From Streptomyces sp. CB02980 (lineage in GTDB: Bacteria > Actinomycetota > Actinomycetes > Streptomycetales > Streptomycetaceae): 64,000 nucleotides of DNA. Position 1 is the first letter of the stretch, and each line of letters begins with the position of its first letter. The position numbers and the translations under genes are program-made. Of this stretch, positions 7,484 through 16,661 are shown piece by piece. Below the pieces are notes generated by a model. It was not told the origin of the DNA, ran no database searches, and saw nothing but the letters and a program-made list of their open reading frames with translations. The DNA is taken from assembly GCF_014451325.2 (NCBI RefSeq), contig NZ_JACSCH020000004.1, forward strand, positions 340,392 through 404,391, read 5' to 3'.

Positions 7484-9079
7484 ATGGACGCTCTACAGCT
7501 GGTGGCACTCGTGGCGGCGAGCGCGGCGATCGCGGGGCTCGCCCGCAGGACCCCGGTGCCCGCGCCGCTCCTCCTGGTCGCCGCCGGTCTCGCCGCCGCC
7601 TACGTCCCCGGAGTGCCGGACTACACGCTCGACCCGCACATCGTGCTGCCGCTGATCCTGCCCCCGCTCCTCTACACGGCGGCCGTCGACTCCTCGTACC
7701 TCGACCTGCGGGCCAACATCCGGCCCGTCGCCCTGCTCTCCGTCGGGTACGTCCTCTTCGCCACCGTGGCCGTGGGCTGGCTCGCGTACGTCCTCGTGCC
7801 CGATCTGCCGCTCACCGCCGCCCTGGTGCTCGGCGCGGTCGTCGCCCCGCCGGACGCGGTCGCCGCCACCGCCATCGCCCGCAAGCTCGGCCTGCCGAAC
7901 CGGATCACCACGATCCTCCAGGGCGAGTCCCTGGTGAACGACGCCACCGCCATCACCGCGTACAAGGTCGCCCTCGCGGCGGCCGTCGGCGAGGGCCTGA
8001 GCTGGGCCGGCGGCCTCGGGGAGTTCGCGCTCGCGGCCCTCGGCGGCATCGGCGTCGGCCTGGTCCTCATGGTCCCCATCCACTGGCTGCGCCGGGGCCT
8101 CGGCGACTCCCTCCTGCAGAACACGCTCTCCCTCCTCATCCCCTTCGTCGCCTACGCGGCGGCCGAGGAGGTCCACGCCTCCGGCGTCCTCGCCGTCGTC
8201 GTGGTCGGCCTCTTCCTGGGCCACCGCGCCTGGCAGGTCGACTTCGCGACCCGCCTCCAGGAGGAGGCCGTCTGGAAGATGGTCGCCTTCGTCCTGGAGT
8301 CCGCCGTCTTCGCCCTGATCGGCCTTCAGCTGCCGTACGTCGTCCAGGAACTCGGGCCGTACGGGATCGGCGAGGCGGCCTGGTACGCGGTCGGGGTGTT
8401 CGTCGCGGTGGTCGTGGTCCGGTTCGTCTGGGTCTATCCCGCGACCTTCCTGCCCCGGCTCTCCGCCCGGGTCCGGGAACGGGAGCCGGAGGTGGACTGG
8501 AGGGCCCCGCTCGTCGTCGGCTGGGCCGGCATGCGCGGGGTGGTCTCGCTCGCCATCGCCTTCTCCATCCCCGTGGTCACGGACGGCGTGGAGTTCCCGG
8601 CCCGCAACCTCGTCCTCTTCCTCACCTTCACCACCGTCATCGGCACCCTGGTCGTGCAGGGCCTCACCCTGCCGCCCCTCATCCGCTTCCTGAAGCTTCC
8701 CGGAAAGGACCGGTACGCCGAGACCCTGGCCGAGGCACAGGCCCAGAGCGAGGCCTCGCAGGCTGCCGAGGAGCGCCTCGACGCGCTGCTCGCCGACGAG
8801 CGCAACGCCCTGCCGAAGCCCCTCGCCGACCGGCTCCGCACGGTCCTGGAACGACGCCGCAACGCGGTCTGGGAGCGGCTCGGTGCCGTCAACGCGGTCA
8901 CCGGGGAGACCGCCGACGACACCTACCGGCGCCTGTCGCGCGAGATGATCGACGCCGAGCGCGAGGTCTTCGTGCAGCTGCGCGACGCCCGGCGGATCGA
9001 CGACGAGATGATGCGGACGCTGCTCCGCCGCCTCGACCTGGAGGAGGCGGCGGCCTACCGCGAGGAGACCGCGGGCTGA
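7484..9079 (+). CDS. CPA1-family Na+/H+ antiporter
   Basis: A 531-aa protein with about 12 membrane helices over residues 1-410, then a cytoplasmic helical tail of about 120 residues. Diagnostic CPA1 features are PPDAVAATAIARKLGLP, the motif GESLVNDATA, and the late helix AGMRGVVSLAIAFSIP. Family knowledge: it exchanges cytosolic Na+ (or K+/Li+) for protons in pH and salt homeostasis. The ATG at 7484 has a GGGACGGG ribosome site. It is divergent from the UBP zinc-finger gene and near sigH, an osmotic-stress sigma factor; functional linkage is only suggested by position. Confidence 0.93.
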   Translation: MDALQLVALVAASAAIAGLARRTPVPAPLLLVAAGLAAAYVPGVPDYTLDPHIVLPLILPPLLYTAAVDSSYLDLRANIRPVALLSVGYVLFATVAVGWLAYVLVPDLPLTAALVLGAVVAPPDAVAATAIARKLGLPNRITTILQGESLVNDATAITAYKVALAAAVGEGLSWAGGLGEFALAALGGIGVGLVLMVPIHWLRRGLGDSLLQNTLSLLIPFVAYAAAEEVHASGVLAVVVVGLFLGHRAWQVDFATRLQEEAVWKMVAFVLESAVFALIGLQLPYVVQELGPYGIGEAAWYAVGVFVAVVVVRFVWVYPATFLPRLSARVREREPEVDWRAPLVVGWAGMRGVVSLAIAFSIPVVTDGVEFPARNLVLFLTFTTVIGTLVVQGLTLPPLIRFLKLPGKDRYAETLAEAQAQSEASQAAEERLDALLADERNALPKPLADRLRTVLERRRNAVWERLGAVNAVTGETADDTYRRLSREMIDAEREVFVQLRDARRIDDEMMRTLLRRLDLEEAAAYREETAG

Positions 9080-9100
9080 GCCCCCGCCGTCCTGCCGGGT

Positions 9101-10093
9101 CTAGCTCTTCTGCGGGGCCCCGCCGTCCTGCCGGGCCTCGCCCCTCGGCTCGGCCCCGTCGTCCTGCCGAGGCGTGTCCGGGGCGCCCGTGACGACCGCC
9201 ACGAGCCGGGTGCCCGCCGGGAACGCGCCCTCCTCCGCCAGGGCCGTGAGGCCGAGCAGCATTTTGGCCACATACAGCCGCTCGATGGCGAGTCCGTGCC
9301 GCGCCTCGAAGTCGCGTGCGAAGGCGTCCAGAGCCGGGGACACGCGCGCGTAGCCCCCGCCGTGGAAACGCTCGTCCAGGCTCCAGTCGCCGCGCGGACC
9401 GCCGAACGCCGCCTCCTGGAGGGCGCGTACCTCCCCGCCCAGGAAACCGCCCTTGAGGACCGGGACGCCCAGCGCCCTCCCCCTGCCTCCGGCGGGAGGC
9501 GCCCCCGGCCCCGGGGACAGGCCGGCCGCGAGACCCGCGAGGGTGCCGCCCGTGCCGCAGGCGACGGCGACCGTGTCCGCCACCCCGGCGAGCTCCCGGC
9601 CCAGCTCCACGCACCCCTGGACGGCGAGCGCGTTGCTGCCGCCCTCCGGGACCACGTACGCGCCCGCGGGGGCCTGTTCCAGGAGCATCGCGCGCGTGGC
9701 CGGGTCGTTCTTCGCGCGGTACGTGGCCCGGTCCACGAACACGAGCCGCATCCCGTCCGCCGCACACCGCGCGAGCGAGGGGTTGAGCGGCCGCCCGGCC
9801 AGCTCGTCGCCGCGCACGATCCCGACCGTGGGGAAACCGAGCAGCCGTCCGGCGGCCGCCACCGCGCGCAGGTGGTTGGAGTACGCGCCGCCGAAGGTCA
9901 GCACGGGACGGCCGCCCGCCGCCTCCAGGTTGAGCGCGAGCTTGCGCCACTTGTTGCCCGGCAGATCGGGATGGATGAGGTCCTCGCGCTTGAGCGACAG
10001 CGTGAGCCCGCGCCGGGTGAAGCGCTCGTCCTCCACCGGCTCCAGGGGCGAGGGGAGCCGGGGCCGCAGGCGGGAGAGGTCGAACGCGTTCAC
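9101..10093 (-). CDS. PLP-dependent D-cysteine desulfhydrase / ACC deaminase family
   Basis: A 330-aa fold-type II PLP enzyme. The lysine expected to bind PLP lies in LPGNKWRKL (Lys48). GGAYSNHLRAVAAAG and the phosphate-binding loop ACGTGGTLAG follow. Family knowledge: members degrade D-cysteine to pyruvate, H2S and ammonia, or open 1-aminocyclopropane-1-carboxylate. The residues that separate the two activities cannot be read with confidence. The GTG at 10091-10093 fits the conserved N-terminus. The C-terminal 25 residues are a low-complexity Gly/Pro/Asp tail encoded by GC-rich repeats (CCGTCCTGCCGGG) that also appear just past the stop. Confidence 0.85.
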   Translation of the reverse strand: MNAFDLSRLRPRLPSPLEPVEDERFTRRGLTLSLKREDLIHPDLPGNKWRKLALNLEAAGGRPVLTFGGAYSNHLRAVAAAGRLLGFPTVGIVRGDELAGRPLNPSLARCAADGMRLVFVDRATYRAKNDPATRAMLLEQAPAGAYVVPEGGSNALAVQGCVELGRELAGVADTVAVACGTGGTLAGLAAGLSPGPGAPPAGGRGRALGVPVLKGGFLGGEVRALQEAAFGGPRGDWSLDERFHGGGYARVSPALDAFARDFEARHGLAIERLYVAKMLLGLTALAEEGAFPAGTRLVAVVTGAPDTPRQDDGAEPRGEARQDGGAPQKS

Positions 10094-10140
10094 CCGGCCA
10101 TTGTCCGGGTGCCGGGCCGTGGTCCGCGCGCTCCGAACGG

Positions 10141-10731
10141 TCAGCGCAGGAGGTCGGCCACCCGCTCGCGCATCGAGGCCATCGTGAAGCCGCGCGGGTC
10201 CACCTTCCCGGGCTGCCACTCCAGGTGCCCGATGACCGAGCGCTGCGTCCAGCCGTGCACCCGGCACAGCGCGGCCGCCGCCTTCGCGATGGCCTCCAGC
10301 TGGACCTTCGGCCACGGGTCCGCGCCGTCGCCGAGGTTCTCGCACTCGAAGCCGTAGAAGTACCGGTTTCCGTCCGTCGTGGCCTCGTCGTCCCGGGGCA
10401 GGCCCTGCTCGGCGACGACCGCCCTGAGGACCTCGTCGTCGCCGAGGCCCGCGTGGTTCGCGCGGCCGTAGCCGACGAGGTGGACGGTGCCGTCCTTGGC
10501 GATCACGCCGTGACAGAGGGGTCCCGGCAGGCCCTCGTAGCCGTCCCGGCAGATCCGGACGGTGTTGGCGGTGCCGCGGGTCACGGTGTGGTGGATCATC
10601 ACGCCGTGCACGGGGCCCCAGGGGCCCTTGTGGTTGCGGTTGTGGGTGGACCATTCGCCGACCTGGACGACCGCGAGGTCCGCGTCGCGCAGCGCGTCGA
10701 GGAACCTGCTCGCGGACATGGGGGTGGACAT
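10141..10731 (-). CDS. N-acetylmuramoyl-L-alanine amidase (Amidase_2)
   Basis: A 196-aa protein consisting of one T7-lysozyme-like Amidase_2 domain. Zinc ligands and active-site residues are seen in VMIHHTVTRG, in GRANHAGLG, and in the C-terminal GHLEWQPGKVDP (His plus Asp). Family knowledge: it cuts the bond between N-acetylmuramate and L-Ala of peptidoglycan. No signal peptide or cell-wall-binding domain is present, so it may act on imported muropeptides or need lysis or non-classical export (inference). The ATG at 10729-10731 has the ribosome site AAGGGAG; the frame is open upstream but not protein-like. Confidence 0.9.
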   Translation of the reverse strand: MSTPMSASRFLDALRDADLAVVQVGEWSTHNRNHKGPWGPVHGVMIHHTVTRGTANTVRICRDGYEGLPGPLCHGVIAKDGTVHLVGYGRANHAGLGDDEVLRAVVAEQGLPRDDEATTDGNRYFYGFECENLGDGADPWPKVQLEAIAKAAAALCRVHGWTQRSVIGHLEWQPGKVDPRGFTMASMRERVADLLR

Positions 10732-11018
10732 GACCGACTCCCTTCGGAGGACGGGTGGGGGCTTCCGGAACGCCGGAGTCCGGAGTGCCGGAGGTTCCGG
10801 AGTACCGGAGTCCGCCACTCCGCTGCCAGCCGTTCGGGCCGTGTGCGAGCCGATCCGGACAGGGCCCCGTGGGGCGGGTGGGACTCCGCTGTTCGGATGG
10901 AAATCACGTGACATGCCCCGAAGATCGTCGAACAGTCCCACTCGAATGTGTAATGGCGCCGACACGCTCCGTGCTGAAAGGCTTCGTCTCGCAACTCAGT
11001 CATACGAGAGGGAGTTCC
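10732..11018. promoter_or_regulatory. Divergent amidase/encapsulin promoter region with CCGGAG repeats
   Basis: The segment about 10767-10815 is a run of degenerate CCGGAGT units (at least six), able to fold into alternative hairpins, between the amidase and encapsulin genes. The encapsulin ATG is preceded by the strong ribosome site GAGAGGGAG. A TGTAAT -10-like box lies near 10947-10953. Confidence 0.4.
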
Positions 11019-12437
11019 ATGTCCGTTGGTTCGGTTGGCGACGAGGTCCGCGTCGCGGAGCAGCAGGCGCCGCAGCAGAGTCTGGGCACCGCTGCCGCGC
11101 GGAACCTCGCCACGACCACCAAGTCGGCGCCGCAGATGCAGGAGATCACCTCACGGTGGCTGCTGCGGGCGCTGCCCTGGGTCCAGGTGCAGGGCGGTAC
11201 GTACCGGGTGAACCGGAGGCTCAGCTACTCCGTGGGTGACGGCCGGGTCACCTTCGTCCAGACCGGAGAGCGCGTCGCGGTCATCCCCGCCGAACTCGGC
11301 GAACTCCCCGTCCTGCGCGGCTACGAGGACGAGGAGGCCCTGACCGAGCTCGCGGCCCGCTGCCGCCAGCGGGAGTACGCGGCCGGCGAGGTCGTCGCCG
11401 TCGCCGGCGAGCCGACCGACCGGGTCCACCTCCTCGCGCACGGCAGGATCGAGCAGATCGGCGAGGGACCGTACGGCGACGAGGCAGTCCTCGGAGTCCT
11501 CGCCGACGGCGCCTACTTCGGCGACAACGCCCTCGTCGACCCGGAGGCCACCTGGGAGTGGTCCGCCCGCGCCGCCACCGCCTGTACGGTCCTGGAGCTC
11601 ACCAGGGACGACGTACGGAACCTCGCGGAGCGGGCCGGCTCGCTCGCCGCCCACCTCGCGAGCGTGGCCGCCCTGCCCCACCAGCGGACCAACAAGTACG
11701 GCGAGGCCGAGATCGACCTCTCCGCGGGCCACGTCGGCGAGGCCGTCGTCCCGCACACGTACGTCGACTACGACGCCTCGCCCCGCGAGTACGAGCTGAG
11801 CGTCGCCCAGACCGTGCTGAAGGTGCACAGCCGCGTCGCCGACCTCTACAACCAGCCGATGAACCAGACCGAGCAGCAGTTGCGGCTCACGGTCGAGGCG
11901 CTCCGCGAGCGCCAGGAGTACGAGCTGGTCAACAACAAGGAGTTCGGCCTCCTCGCCAACTGCGACTACGAGCAGCGCCTCCAGCCCCACGACGGCGCCC
12001 CCAGCCCGGACGACATGGACGAGCTGCTCTCCCGCCGCCGGGGATCCAAGCTGTTCCTCGCCCACCCGCGCGCCATCGCCGCCTTCGGCCGCGAGCTCAA
12101 CAAGCGCGGTCTGGTGCCCGAGACGATCGACATCAACGGCAACCGCATCCCGACCTGGCGCGGTGTGCCGATCTACCCGTGCAACAAGATCCCGGTCTCG
12201 GACGCCCGGACCACCTCGATCATCTGCATGCGTACGGGCGAGGCCGACCAGGGCGTGATCGGTCTGCACCAGACCGGCATCCCCGACGAGATCGAACCGA
12301 GCCTCTCCGTCCGCTTCATGGGCATCGACGAGCAGGCGATCATCTCCTACCTGGTCACGGCCTACTACTCGGCGGCGATCCTCGTCCCGGACGCGCTCGG
12401 TGTCCTGGAGAACGTCGAGGTCAGCCGCTGGCGTTGA
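11019..12437 (+). CDS. eshA: Family 2B encapsulin shell protein (EshA type) with cNMP-binding domain
   Basis: A 472-aa protein. An N-terminal arm (1-95) leads into an inserted cyclic-nucleotide-binding-like domain (about 95-215: [30 protein letters not shown]). The HK97-type shell core follows (about 240-472), including [20 protein letters not shown] and [18 protein letters not shown]. Family knowledge: Family 2B encapsulins self-assemble into protein nanocompartments. Streptomyces EshA belongs to this group and has been linked to ppGpp levels and development. The typical cNMP phosphate cassette looks degenerate, so ligand binding is uncertain. Its cargo gene follows 94 nt downstream. The ATG at 11019 is fixed by the ribosome site and the conserved start. 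Confidence 0.93.
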   Translation: MSVGSVGDEVRVAEQQAPQQSLGTAAARNLATTTKSAPQMQEITSRWLLRALPWVQVQGGTYRVNRRLSYSVGDGRVTFVQTGERVAVIPAELGELPVLRGYEDEEALTELAARCRQREYAAGEVVAVAGEPTDRVHLLAHGRIEQIGEGPYGDEAVLGVLADGAYFGDNALVDPEATWEWSARAATACTVLELTRDDVRNLAERAGSLAAHLASVAALPHQRTNKYGEAEIDLSAGHVGEAVVPHTYVDYDASPREYELSVAQTVLKVHSRVADLYNQPMNQTEQQLRLTVEALRERQEYELVNNKEFGLLANCDYEQRLQPHDGAPSPDDMDELLSRRRGSKLFLAHPRAIAAFGRELNKRGLVPETIDINGNRIPTWRGVPIYPCNKIPVSDARTTSIICMRTGEADQGVIGLHQTGIPDEIEPSLSVRFMGIDEQAIISYLVTAYYSAAILVPDALGVLENVEVSRWR

Positions 12438-12531
12438 GCCGACGGCGCCCGGGGGCGGGGACCGAACCCTCCCGCCCCCGGGCGCTCCCGGCCCGTCGCC
12501 GCGCAGCATCGCCACGGAGGAGACGAAGGAA

Positions 12532-13587
12532 GTGACCGTGACCATTGCCGGCGGGGATGCCGTCACCGACGGTCAGGGGGCCGTGCGGCTCCTGGACCGC
12601 ACGCGGGCGGCCGTCCATCCCCAACTGCGCTCGACCGTCGAGACCCTGCCCGGTTCGATACGGCGGGTGGCGATGTACCACTTCGGCTGGGAGCACGCCG
12701 ACGGCACCCCGGCCACGGAGCAGCCGGGCAAGGCCATCCGGCCCGCCCTGGTCCTCGCGGCGGCCCGTGCGCTCGGCGCCGACGAGGGCCCGGCGGTGAG
12801 GGCCGCGGCGGCGGTGGAGCTCGCGCACAACTTCACCCTGCTCCACGACGACATCGTCGACGAGGACGTGACCCGGCGGCACCGGCCCACCGCCTGGACG
12901 GTCTTCGGCATCCCGGACGCGCTGATCGCCGGTGACGCGATGAGCGCGCTCGCCCTGCGGATGCTCGCCGAGGATCCGCACCCCGCCTCGGCGGCCGCGT
13001 CCGCCCGGCTCGCCGCCTGCGTGATCGAGCTCTGCGCGGGACAGCAGGCGGACTGCGCCTTCGAGCAGCGGGCGCCGCGCGAGGTCACCCTCGACGAGTG
13101 CCTGGCCATGGCCACGGCCAAGACCGGCGCGCTGCTCGGCGCCTCCTGTGCCATCGGCGCGCTCTACGCGGGCGCGGGGGAGGAGGAGGTCGCGGCGATG
13201 GACGCGTTCGGCCGGGAGGCGGGCCTCGCCTTCCAGCTGATCGATGACCTCATCGGGATCTGGGGCGACCCGGACCGCACGGGCAAGCCCGCCGGAGCCG
13301 ATCTGGTCGCCCACAAGAAATCGCTGCCGGTGGTGGCGGCGCTCGCCTCGGGAACCCCGGCGGGCGACGAACTGGCCGAGCTGTACGCCCGCCCGGTCCT
13401 CGACGCCGCGGCGGTGCGGGCGGCCGCGGAGGCGGTCGAGCGGGCCGGTGGGCGCGACTGGGCGCAGGACCAGGCGGCCGAGCGGATGGGCCGCGCCGTC
13501 GAGCATCTGGCCCAGGCGGTCCCGGACCTGGCGGCGGCGGGGGACATGCTGGCGCTCGCGGAGTTCGTCACGCGGCGCACGCGCTGA
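12532..13587 (+). CDS. Family 2 encapsulin cargo: polyprenyl diphosphate synthase
   Basis: A 351-aa all-helical trans-isoprenyl diphosphate synthase. The first Asp-rich motif is intact, HDDIVDEDVTRRHRPT (Asp106-Asp112). The second, normally DDxxD, reads IDDLIGIWGD (237-246), so the last Asp is replaced by Gly with another Asp four residues on. Family knowledge: such enzymes elongate allylic diphosphates with IPP, and this type is a known cargo of Family 2B encapsulins. The GTG at 12532 has GGAGGAG upstream; a GTG at 12538 is an alternative. The N-terminal about 20 residues may hold the loading signal (inference). Encapsulation would confine an isoprenoid reaction. Confidence 0.92.
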   Translation: MTVTIAGGDAVTDGQGAVRLLDRTRAAVHPQLRSTVETLPGSIRRVAMYHFGWEHADGTPATEQPGKAIRPALVLAAARALGADEGPAVRAAAAVELAHNFTLLHDDIVDEDVTRRHRPTAWTVFGIPDALIAGDAMSALALRMLAEDPHPASAAASARLAACVIELCAGQQADCAFEQRAPREVTLDECLAMATAKTGALLGASCAIGALYAGAGEEEVAAMDAFGREAGLAFQLIDDLIGIWGDPDRTGKPAGADLVAHKKSLPVVAALASGTPAGDELAELYARPVLDAAAVRAAAEAVERAGGRDWAQDQAAERMGRAVEHLAQAVPDLAAAGDMLALAEFVTRRTR

Positions 13588-13602
13588 GACCCCGGGGCCT
13601 CT

Positions 13603-14178
13603 TCACGCCTCGGGGACGATCCGGTTGACCACGGTCTCGATCAGGTCGTCCAGGTCCCGGTCGCCGTGCAGGCCGGGGACCGTGAAGTGGTCGAGCAGCA
13701 GCCCGGTGAGGGCGAAGTAGAGCAGCCGGACGGTGTCCGCGTCCCCGGGCATCCCGGCCTGCAGGTGCCCCTGGATGTTGGCGTCCAGATCGCTCCGGAG
13801 CACCTTGGTGAGCTGGGTGCGCAGCTCGGGGCGGCGCACCGCTTCGAGGCGGAGCTCGAAGAGCCCGAGGTAGCAGGTGCGCTGGGCGGCGAGCCGCTGA
13901 GCGACCTGGCGCATGAGCTCGAAGACCAGGGCGCGGCTCGGCGCCGGCAGCATGGCGGTCTCGATGACTCCGGGCTCGGGGGTGAGCCGTACGAAGATCC
14001 GGTCGGCGACCTCGGAGAGCACCTGGTCCCGGTCGCGGAAGTAGTTGGACGAGGTGCCCGTGGGGACCCCGGCGCGGGCATCGACCGCGCGGAAGGTCAG
14101 CCCGCGGGCCCCTTCGTCCGCCAGGACCTGGATGGCGGCGTCGAGCAGCGCCGTACGTCGTTCGGGGTTTCTCGCCAT
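13603..14178 (-). CDS. TetR family transcriptional regulator
   Basis: A 191-aa regulator with an N-terminal HTH (TALLDAAIQVLADEGARGLT, VPTGTSSNYFRDRDQVL) and a helical ligand domain. The ATG at 14176-14178 has a GGAGGAACACGAC leader; the frame is open 16 codons further, but those codons overlap the promoter. It is divergent from the DHFR-fold reductase gene with operator-like palindromes between them, so it most likely represses that gene and itself. It is convergent with the encapsulin cargo gene, with a 15-nt gap. The ligand is unknown. Confidence 0.88.
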   Translation of the reverse strand: MARNPERRTALLDAAIQVLADEGARGLTFRAVDARAGVPTGTSSNYFRDRDQVLSEVADRIFVRLTPEPGVIETAMLPAPSRALVFELMRQVAQRLAAQRTCYLGLFELRLEAVRRPELRTQLTKVLRSDLDANIQGHLQAGMPGDADTVRLLYFALTGLLLDHFTVPGLHGDRDLDDLIETVVNRIVPEA

Positions 14179-14298
14179 GTCGTGTTCCTCCTTCGTCGAA
14201 CTTCTTCGAAAATAGAGCTTGCGCAACCACTACAGATGAAGCACTATAACCGTCGTGGTTGCGATCGCAGCCGCGATCAGTAGTGGAAGAGGACCGGT
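14179..14298. promoter_or_regulatory. Divergent tetR/reductase promoter with palindromes
   Basis: A 9-bp inverted repeat (CGCAACCAC at 14222-14230 and GTGGTTGCG at 14255-14263) has arms that overlap two smaller palindromes, TTGCGCAA (14219-14226) and TGCGATCGCA (14260-14269). A CACTATAAC -10-like box lies in the spacer. This is the expected position for operators of the adjacent TetR. Confidence 0.5.
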
Positions 14299-14880
14299 TT
14301 GCGCAAGCTCACGTACTTCATCGCCTGCACCATCGATGGCTTCATCGGTGACCCCAAGGGTGATGCCACCTCCATGTACCAGTTCGTGGACGCCCCGTTT
14401 CTGGAGTTCCTGACCGGCGAGTACCCGGAGACCGTCTCGGCGCAGGGCCGGGAGATGCTCGGGATCGACGCCGACAACAAGCGGTTCGACACCGTCGTCC
14501 AGGGGCTGGGGTCGTACCGGATCGCCCTGGACATCGGTGTCACCAGCCCGTACGGCCACCTGCGGGAGTTCGTCGCCACCCGCTCGCTGGGCGAGTCGCC
14601 CGACGCGAACGTGGAGCTGATCGCCGACGACCTCGTCGGCCGCGTCCGCGAGCTCAAGGCCGAGGACAGTCCCCTGGACGTCTGGCTCTGCGGTGGCTCC
14701 ACGATCGCCGGCGAGCTCATCGAGGAGATCGACGAGCTGATCATCAAGACCTATCCGCAGGTGTACGGCTCCGGCATGCCGATGTTCGGCGCCGACTTCG
14801 AGCCCCGCGACTTCGAGCTGAAGGACCTGCGCGTCTTCGGCAACGGAGCGTTCGTCCGTACGTACACCAGGAAGCGGTAG
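14299..14880 (+). CDS. Dihydrofolate reductase-fold (RibD C-terminal-like) reductase
   Basis: A 193-aa protein of the RibD-C/DHFR superfamily. N-terminal KLTYFIACTIDGFIG and the NADPH-binding element DVWLCGGSTIAGELIEEI near residue 135 are typical of the YyaP/YwjB-like stand-alone group. Family knowledge: these are NADPH-binding reductases of mostly unknown substrate and do not generally replace folate DHFR. The TTG start at 14299 is supported by GAAGAGGA 6 nt upstream. It is divergent from its likely TetR regulator. Confidence 0.85.
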   Translation: MRKLTYFIACTIDGFIGDPKGDATSMYQFVDAPFLEFLTGEYPETVSAQGREMLGIDADNKRFDTVVQGLGSYRIALDIGVTSPYGHLREFVATRSLGESPDANVELIADDLVGRVRELKAEDSPLDVWLCGGSTIAGELIEEIDELIIKTYPQVYGSGMPMFGADFEPRDFELKDLRVFGNGAFVRTYTRKR

Positions 14881-14923
14881 ACGGCGGCAGGCGCTCCCGT
14901 GTGAGCCGTCCTACCCTGGATCT

Positions 14924-15235
14924 ATGGGTGACGAGGTGCCTCACACGACGCGGGACCCCCGGGGCGAGCACGGCTGCCCGGCCTGCGGGCAGCCGCGAGC
15001 GACGACGGCCACCCGGCACAAGGTCCTCGGGGCCTGGGTGCCGGAGTGGGAGGTGCAGCCCTGCCGCAACCCGGACTGCACGCTCTACGAGGGCGTGGAG
15101 GCGGACCTGGGCGGGAGCGCGCGAACGGCTGCCGACGTGGTGGCGGGCACGCGTCCCGTCGCGGGTGCGGAAGCCGCGAGCACGCACGTGACCGGCAAGA
15201 ACGGCGAGATCGGGAGAAGTCAGGCCACGGGGTGA
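14924..15235 (+). CDS. Conserved hypothetical protein with zinc-ribbon-like cysteines
   Basis: A 103-aa protein that I do not recognise. It has two cysteine pairs, CPAC at about 18-21 and CRNPDC at about 47-52, spaced like a zinc ribbon, and a disordered Ala/Thr/Gly-rich C-terminal half. The ATG at 14924 lacks a ribosome site but has a TACCCT box (14912-14917) 6 nt upstream, so it is predicted to be leaderless. Codon usage is typical of the genome. Confidence 0.65.
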   Translation: MGDEVPHTTRDPRGEHGCPACGQPRATTATRHKVLGAWVPEWEVQPCRNPDCTLYEGVEADLGGSARTAADVVAGTRPVAGAEAASTHVTGKNGEIGRSQATG

Positions 15236-15277
15236 CCGGACGCGCGCCGGAGCCGGTCATACGGCTACAGTCCGCGC

Positions 15278-15697
15278 ATGTCATCGGAGTCGACGGAAGT
15301 CTGGACCGGCTGGTACCGGGACCGCAGCGGCGCGGAAGCGATCGTCATCACGGCCGACGGGCGGCATGTCGCCACCCGGATCAGGGGGATCGAGTACACG
15401 GGCGAGGGATTCGCCGCGCTCAGCGCGGCGGCAGAGGGCGGGCAGGCCCTCACCGCCTGCGTCCTGGAGTGGGACCTGCCGCTCCCCGTCGTCATGGATG
15501 GTGCCTCCCAGCAGGCCACGCTGAGCTGCCTGCTGACCCTCGGTGAGCGCGCGGACCTCAGCCTGACGCTGCACTACGGGGGCGCCGCCTTCGAAGCGTG
15601 CGTCGCCGGAGGTGACTTCGACGGGGCGCTCGAACGGGTCAGGCGCCAGCTGCCGCCCGGCGCGGATTTCGGCCGCCGACTGCTCCAGGCGGCCTGA
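15278..15697 (+). CDS. Conserved hypothetical protein, possibly DUF6304 family
   Basis: A 139-aa soluble protein rich in beta strands, starting with VWTGWYRDRSGAEAI and having no recognised catalytic motif. The resemblance to DUF6304 is from memory and tentative. A TACAGT box (15266-15271) lies 6 nt before the ATG, predicting a leaderless mRNA like the preceding gene. After the stop, a 21-nt element around CTCCAGGCGGCCTGAGAG is repeated about three times, and then the terminator. Confidence 0.65.
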   Translation: MSSESTEVWTGWYRDRSGAEAIVITADGRHVATRIRGIEYTGEGFAALSAAAEGGQALTACVLEWDLPLPVVMDGASQQATLSCLLTLGERADLSLTLHYGGAAFEACVAGGDFDGALERVRRQLPPGADFGRRLLQAA

Positions 15698-15759
15698 GAG
15701 CTGCTTCAGGTGACCTGAGGGCTGCTCCAGGCGGCCTGAGAGCACCCGTACCGGAACGG

Positions 15760-15810
15760 AGAACGAGGACGGCGGCGCCCCGGGGAGGGGGCGCCGCCGC
15801 TTCTCGTTCT
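15760..15810. terminator. Bidirectional terminator between convergent genes
   Basis: A perfect 12-bp GC stem (CGGCGGCGCCCC at 15770-15781 with its complement at 15788-15799) is flanked by a second complementary pair (AGAACGAG at 15760-15767 and CTCGTTCT at 15803-15810). Together they form one long hairpin between the gene ending at 15697 and snapalysin ending at 15819. Confidence 0.8.
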
Positions 15811-15818
15811 GCGCGTGC

Positions 15819-16475
15819 TCAGCTCTTGAACGCGGAGGCGAGGCCGAAGCGCCACAACTGGTCGACGCGGGACCGCTCCTGGGCGTTCGGCTGGGCGTTC
15901 TGGCAGGACGTGCCGGGGCCGCCGCCCGACATCAGCTCGCTGCACGGACCGCTGTAGTGGTCCGGCAGCCCGAGGACGTGCCCGGTCTCGTGGGCGGTCA
16001 CACGGGTGGAGTTGTACTGCTGGTTCTGCCGGTAGTCGAGGAAGATGTAGCCGCTGCCGTGGCCGTCGGTGCTCGCGTACGAGCCACGGGAGTCGTTGCC
16101 CTCGTAGTAGGCGAAGTCCGGGTTGCCGCCCTCGACGAGCCGGACGTTCGCCACCGAGCTGTTCCATATCTGGGCCGAGCGGGAGATCTGGCTGCGGAAG
16201 CTCGGCGCGTTGGAGGCGCTGTAGACCACGGTGACGGCGGCCGCGCCGGGAGCGGCGGCCCGCTTCTTCGCCACCGACTTCACGACGGCGTCGAAGAAGG
16301 CCTGGTTGGCCTTCGCCTCCTCGGCCGAACCGGCGTACGCCACGGCGGCGTTGCCGGCGGACGGGACGCCGGTGGGGGCGCTCGCCGCCACGGCCGGGGC
16401 CGCGCCGAGGGAGGCGGCGAGACCGAGGCCGAGGGCGGTGGCCAGGACAGAGGTGAGGACCTTGGGGTGACGCAT
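15819..16475 (-). CDS. snpA: Snapalysin, secreted M7 zinc metalloprotease
   Basis: A 218-aa preproprotein. The signal peptide (1 to about 32, [20 protein letters not shown] then AAPAVAASA) and a propeptide precede the mature domain, which begins near residue 80. The zinc site is [12 protein letters not shown] (His162, Glu163, His166, Asp172), the HExxHxxGxxD form typical of M7. Two cysteines (178 and 191) form the expected disulfide. Family knowledge: a small extracellular neutral protease with a preference for aromatic P1' residues. The ATG at 16473-16475 has the ribosome site AGGAGGAG. It is divergent from its LysR activator snpR. Confidence 0.95.
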   Translation of the reverse strand: MRHPKVLTSVLATALGLGLAASLGAAPAVAASAPTGVPSAGNAAVAYAGSAEEAKANQAFFDAVVKSVAKKRAAAPGAAAVTVVYSASNAPSFRSQISRSAQIWNSSVANVRLVEGGNPDFAYYEGNDSRGSYASTDGHGSGYIFLDYRQNQQYNSTRVTAHETGHVLGLPDHYSGPCSELMSGGGPGTSCQNAQPNAQERSRVDQLWRFGLASAFKS

Positions 16476-16661
16476 GGGGGGCTCCTCCTGTAGGGGATGG
16501 GAGAGAGTCTCGGGGGAGCCGGGGCGCGTGGGGATGATGTCAACCGGCGATAGCATCACCGCATCACCTGGTCGAAACACCCCCAACTCCCTTGAAATCA
16601 AAGGTGATTGAGGGGTTCCGGGTATCTGGTGCGAGCCATGGAGCCGCCCTACCCTCGGGGC
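16476..16661. promoter_or_regulatory. snpA-snpR divergent promoter region
   Basis: Visible candidate LysR-binding elements are a direct repeat of GCATCACC (about 16552-16568), its inverse GGTGATT at 16603-16609, and the dyad CCTTGA-AA-TCAAAGG at 16590-16604. A TACCCT box at 16650-16655 lies 6 nt before the snpR ATG. LysR activators of snpA bind such divergent regions; the exact site is inferred. Confidence 0.45.
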
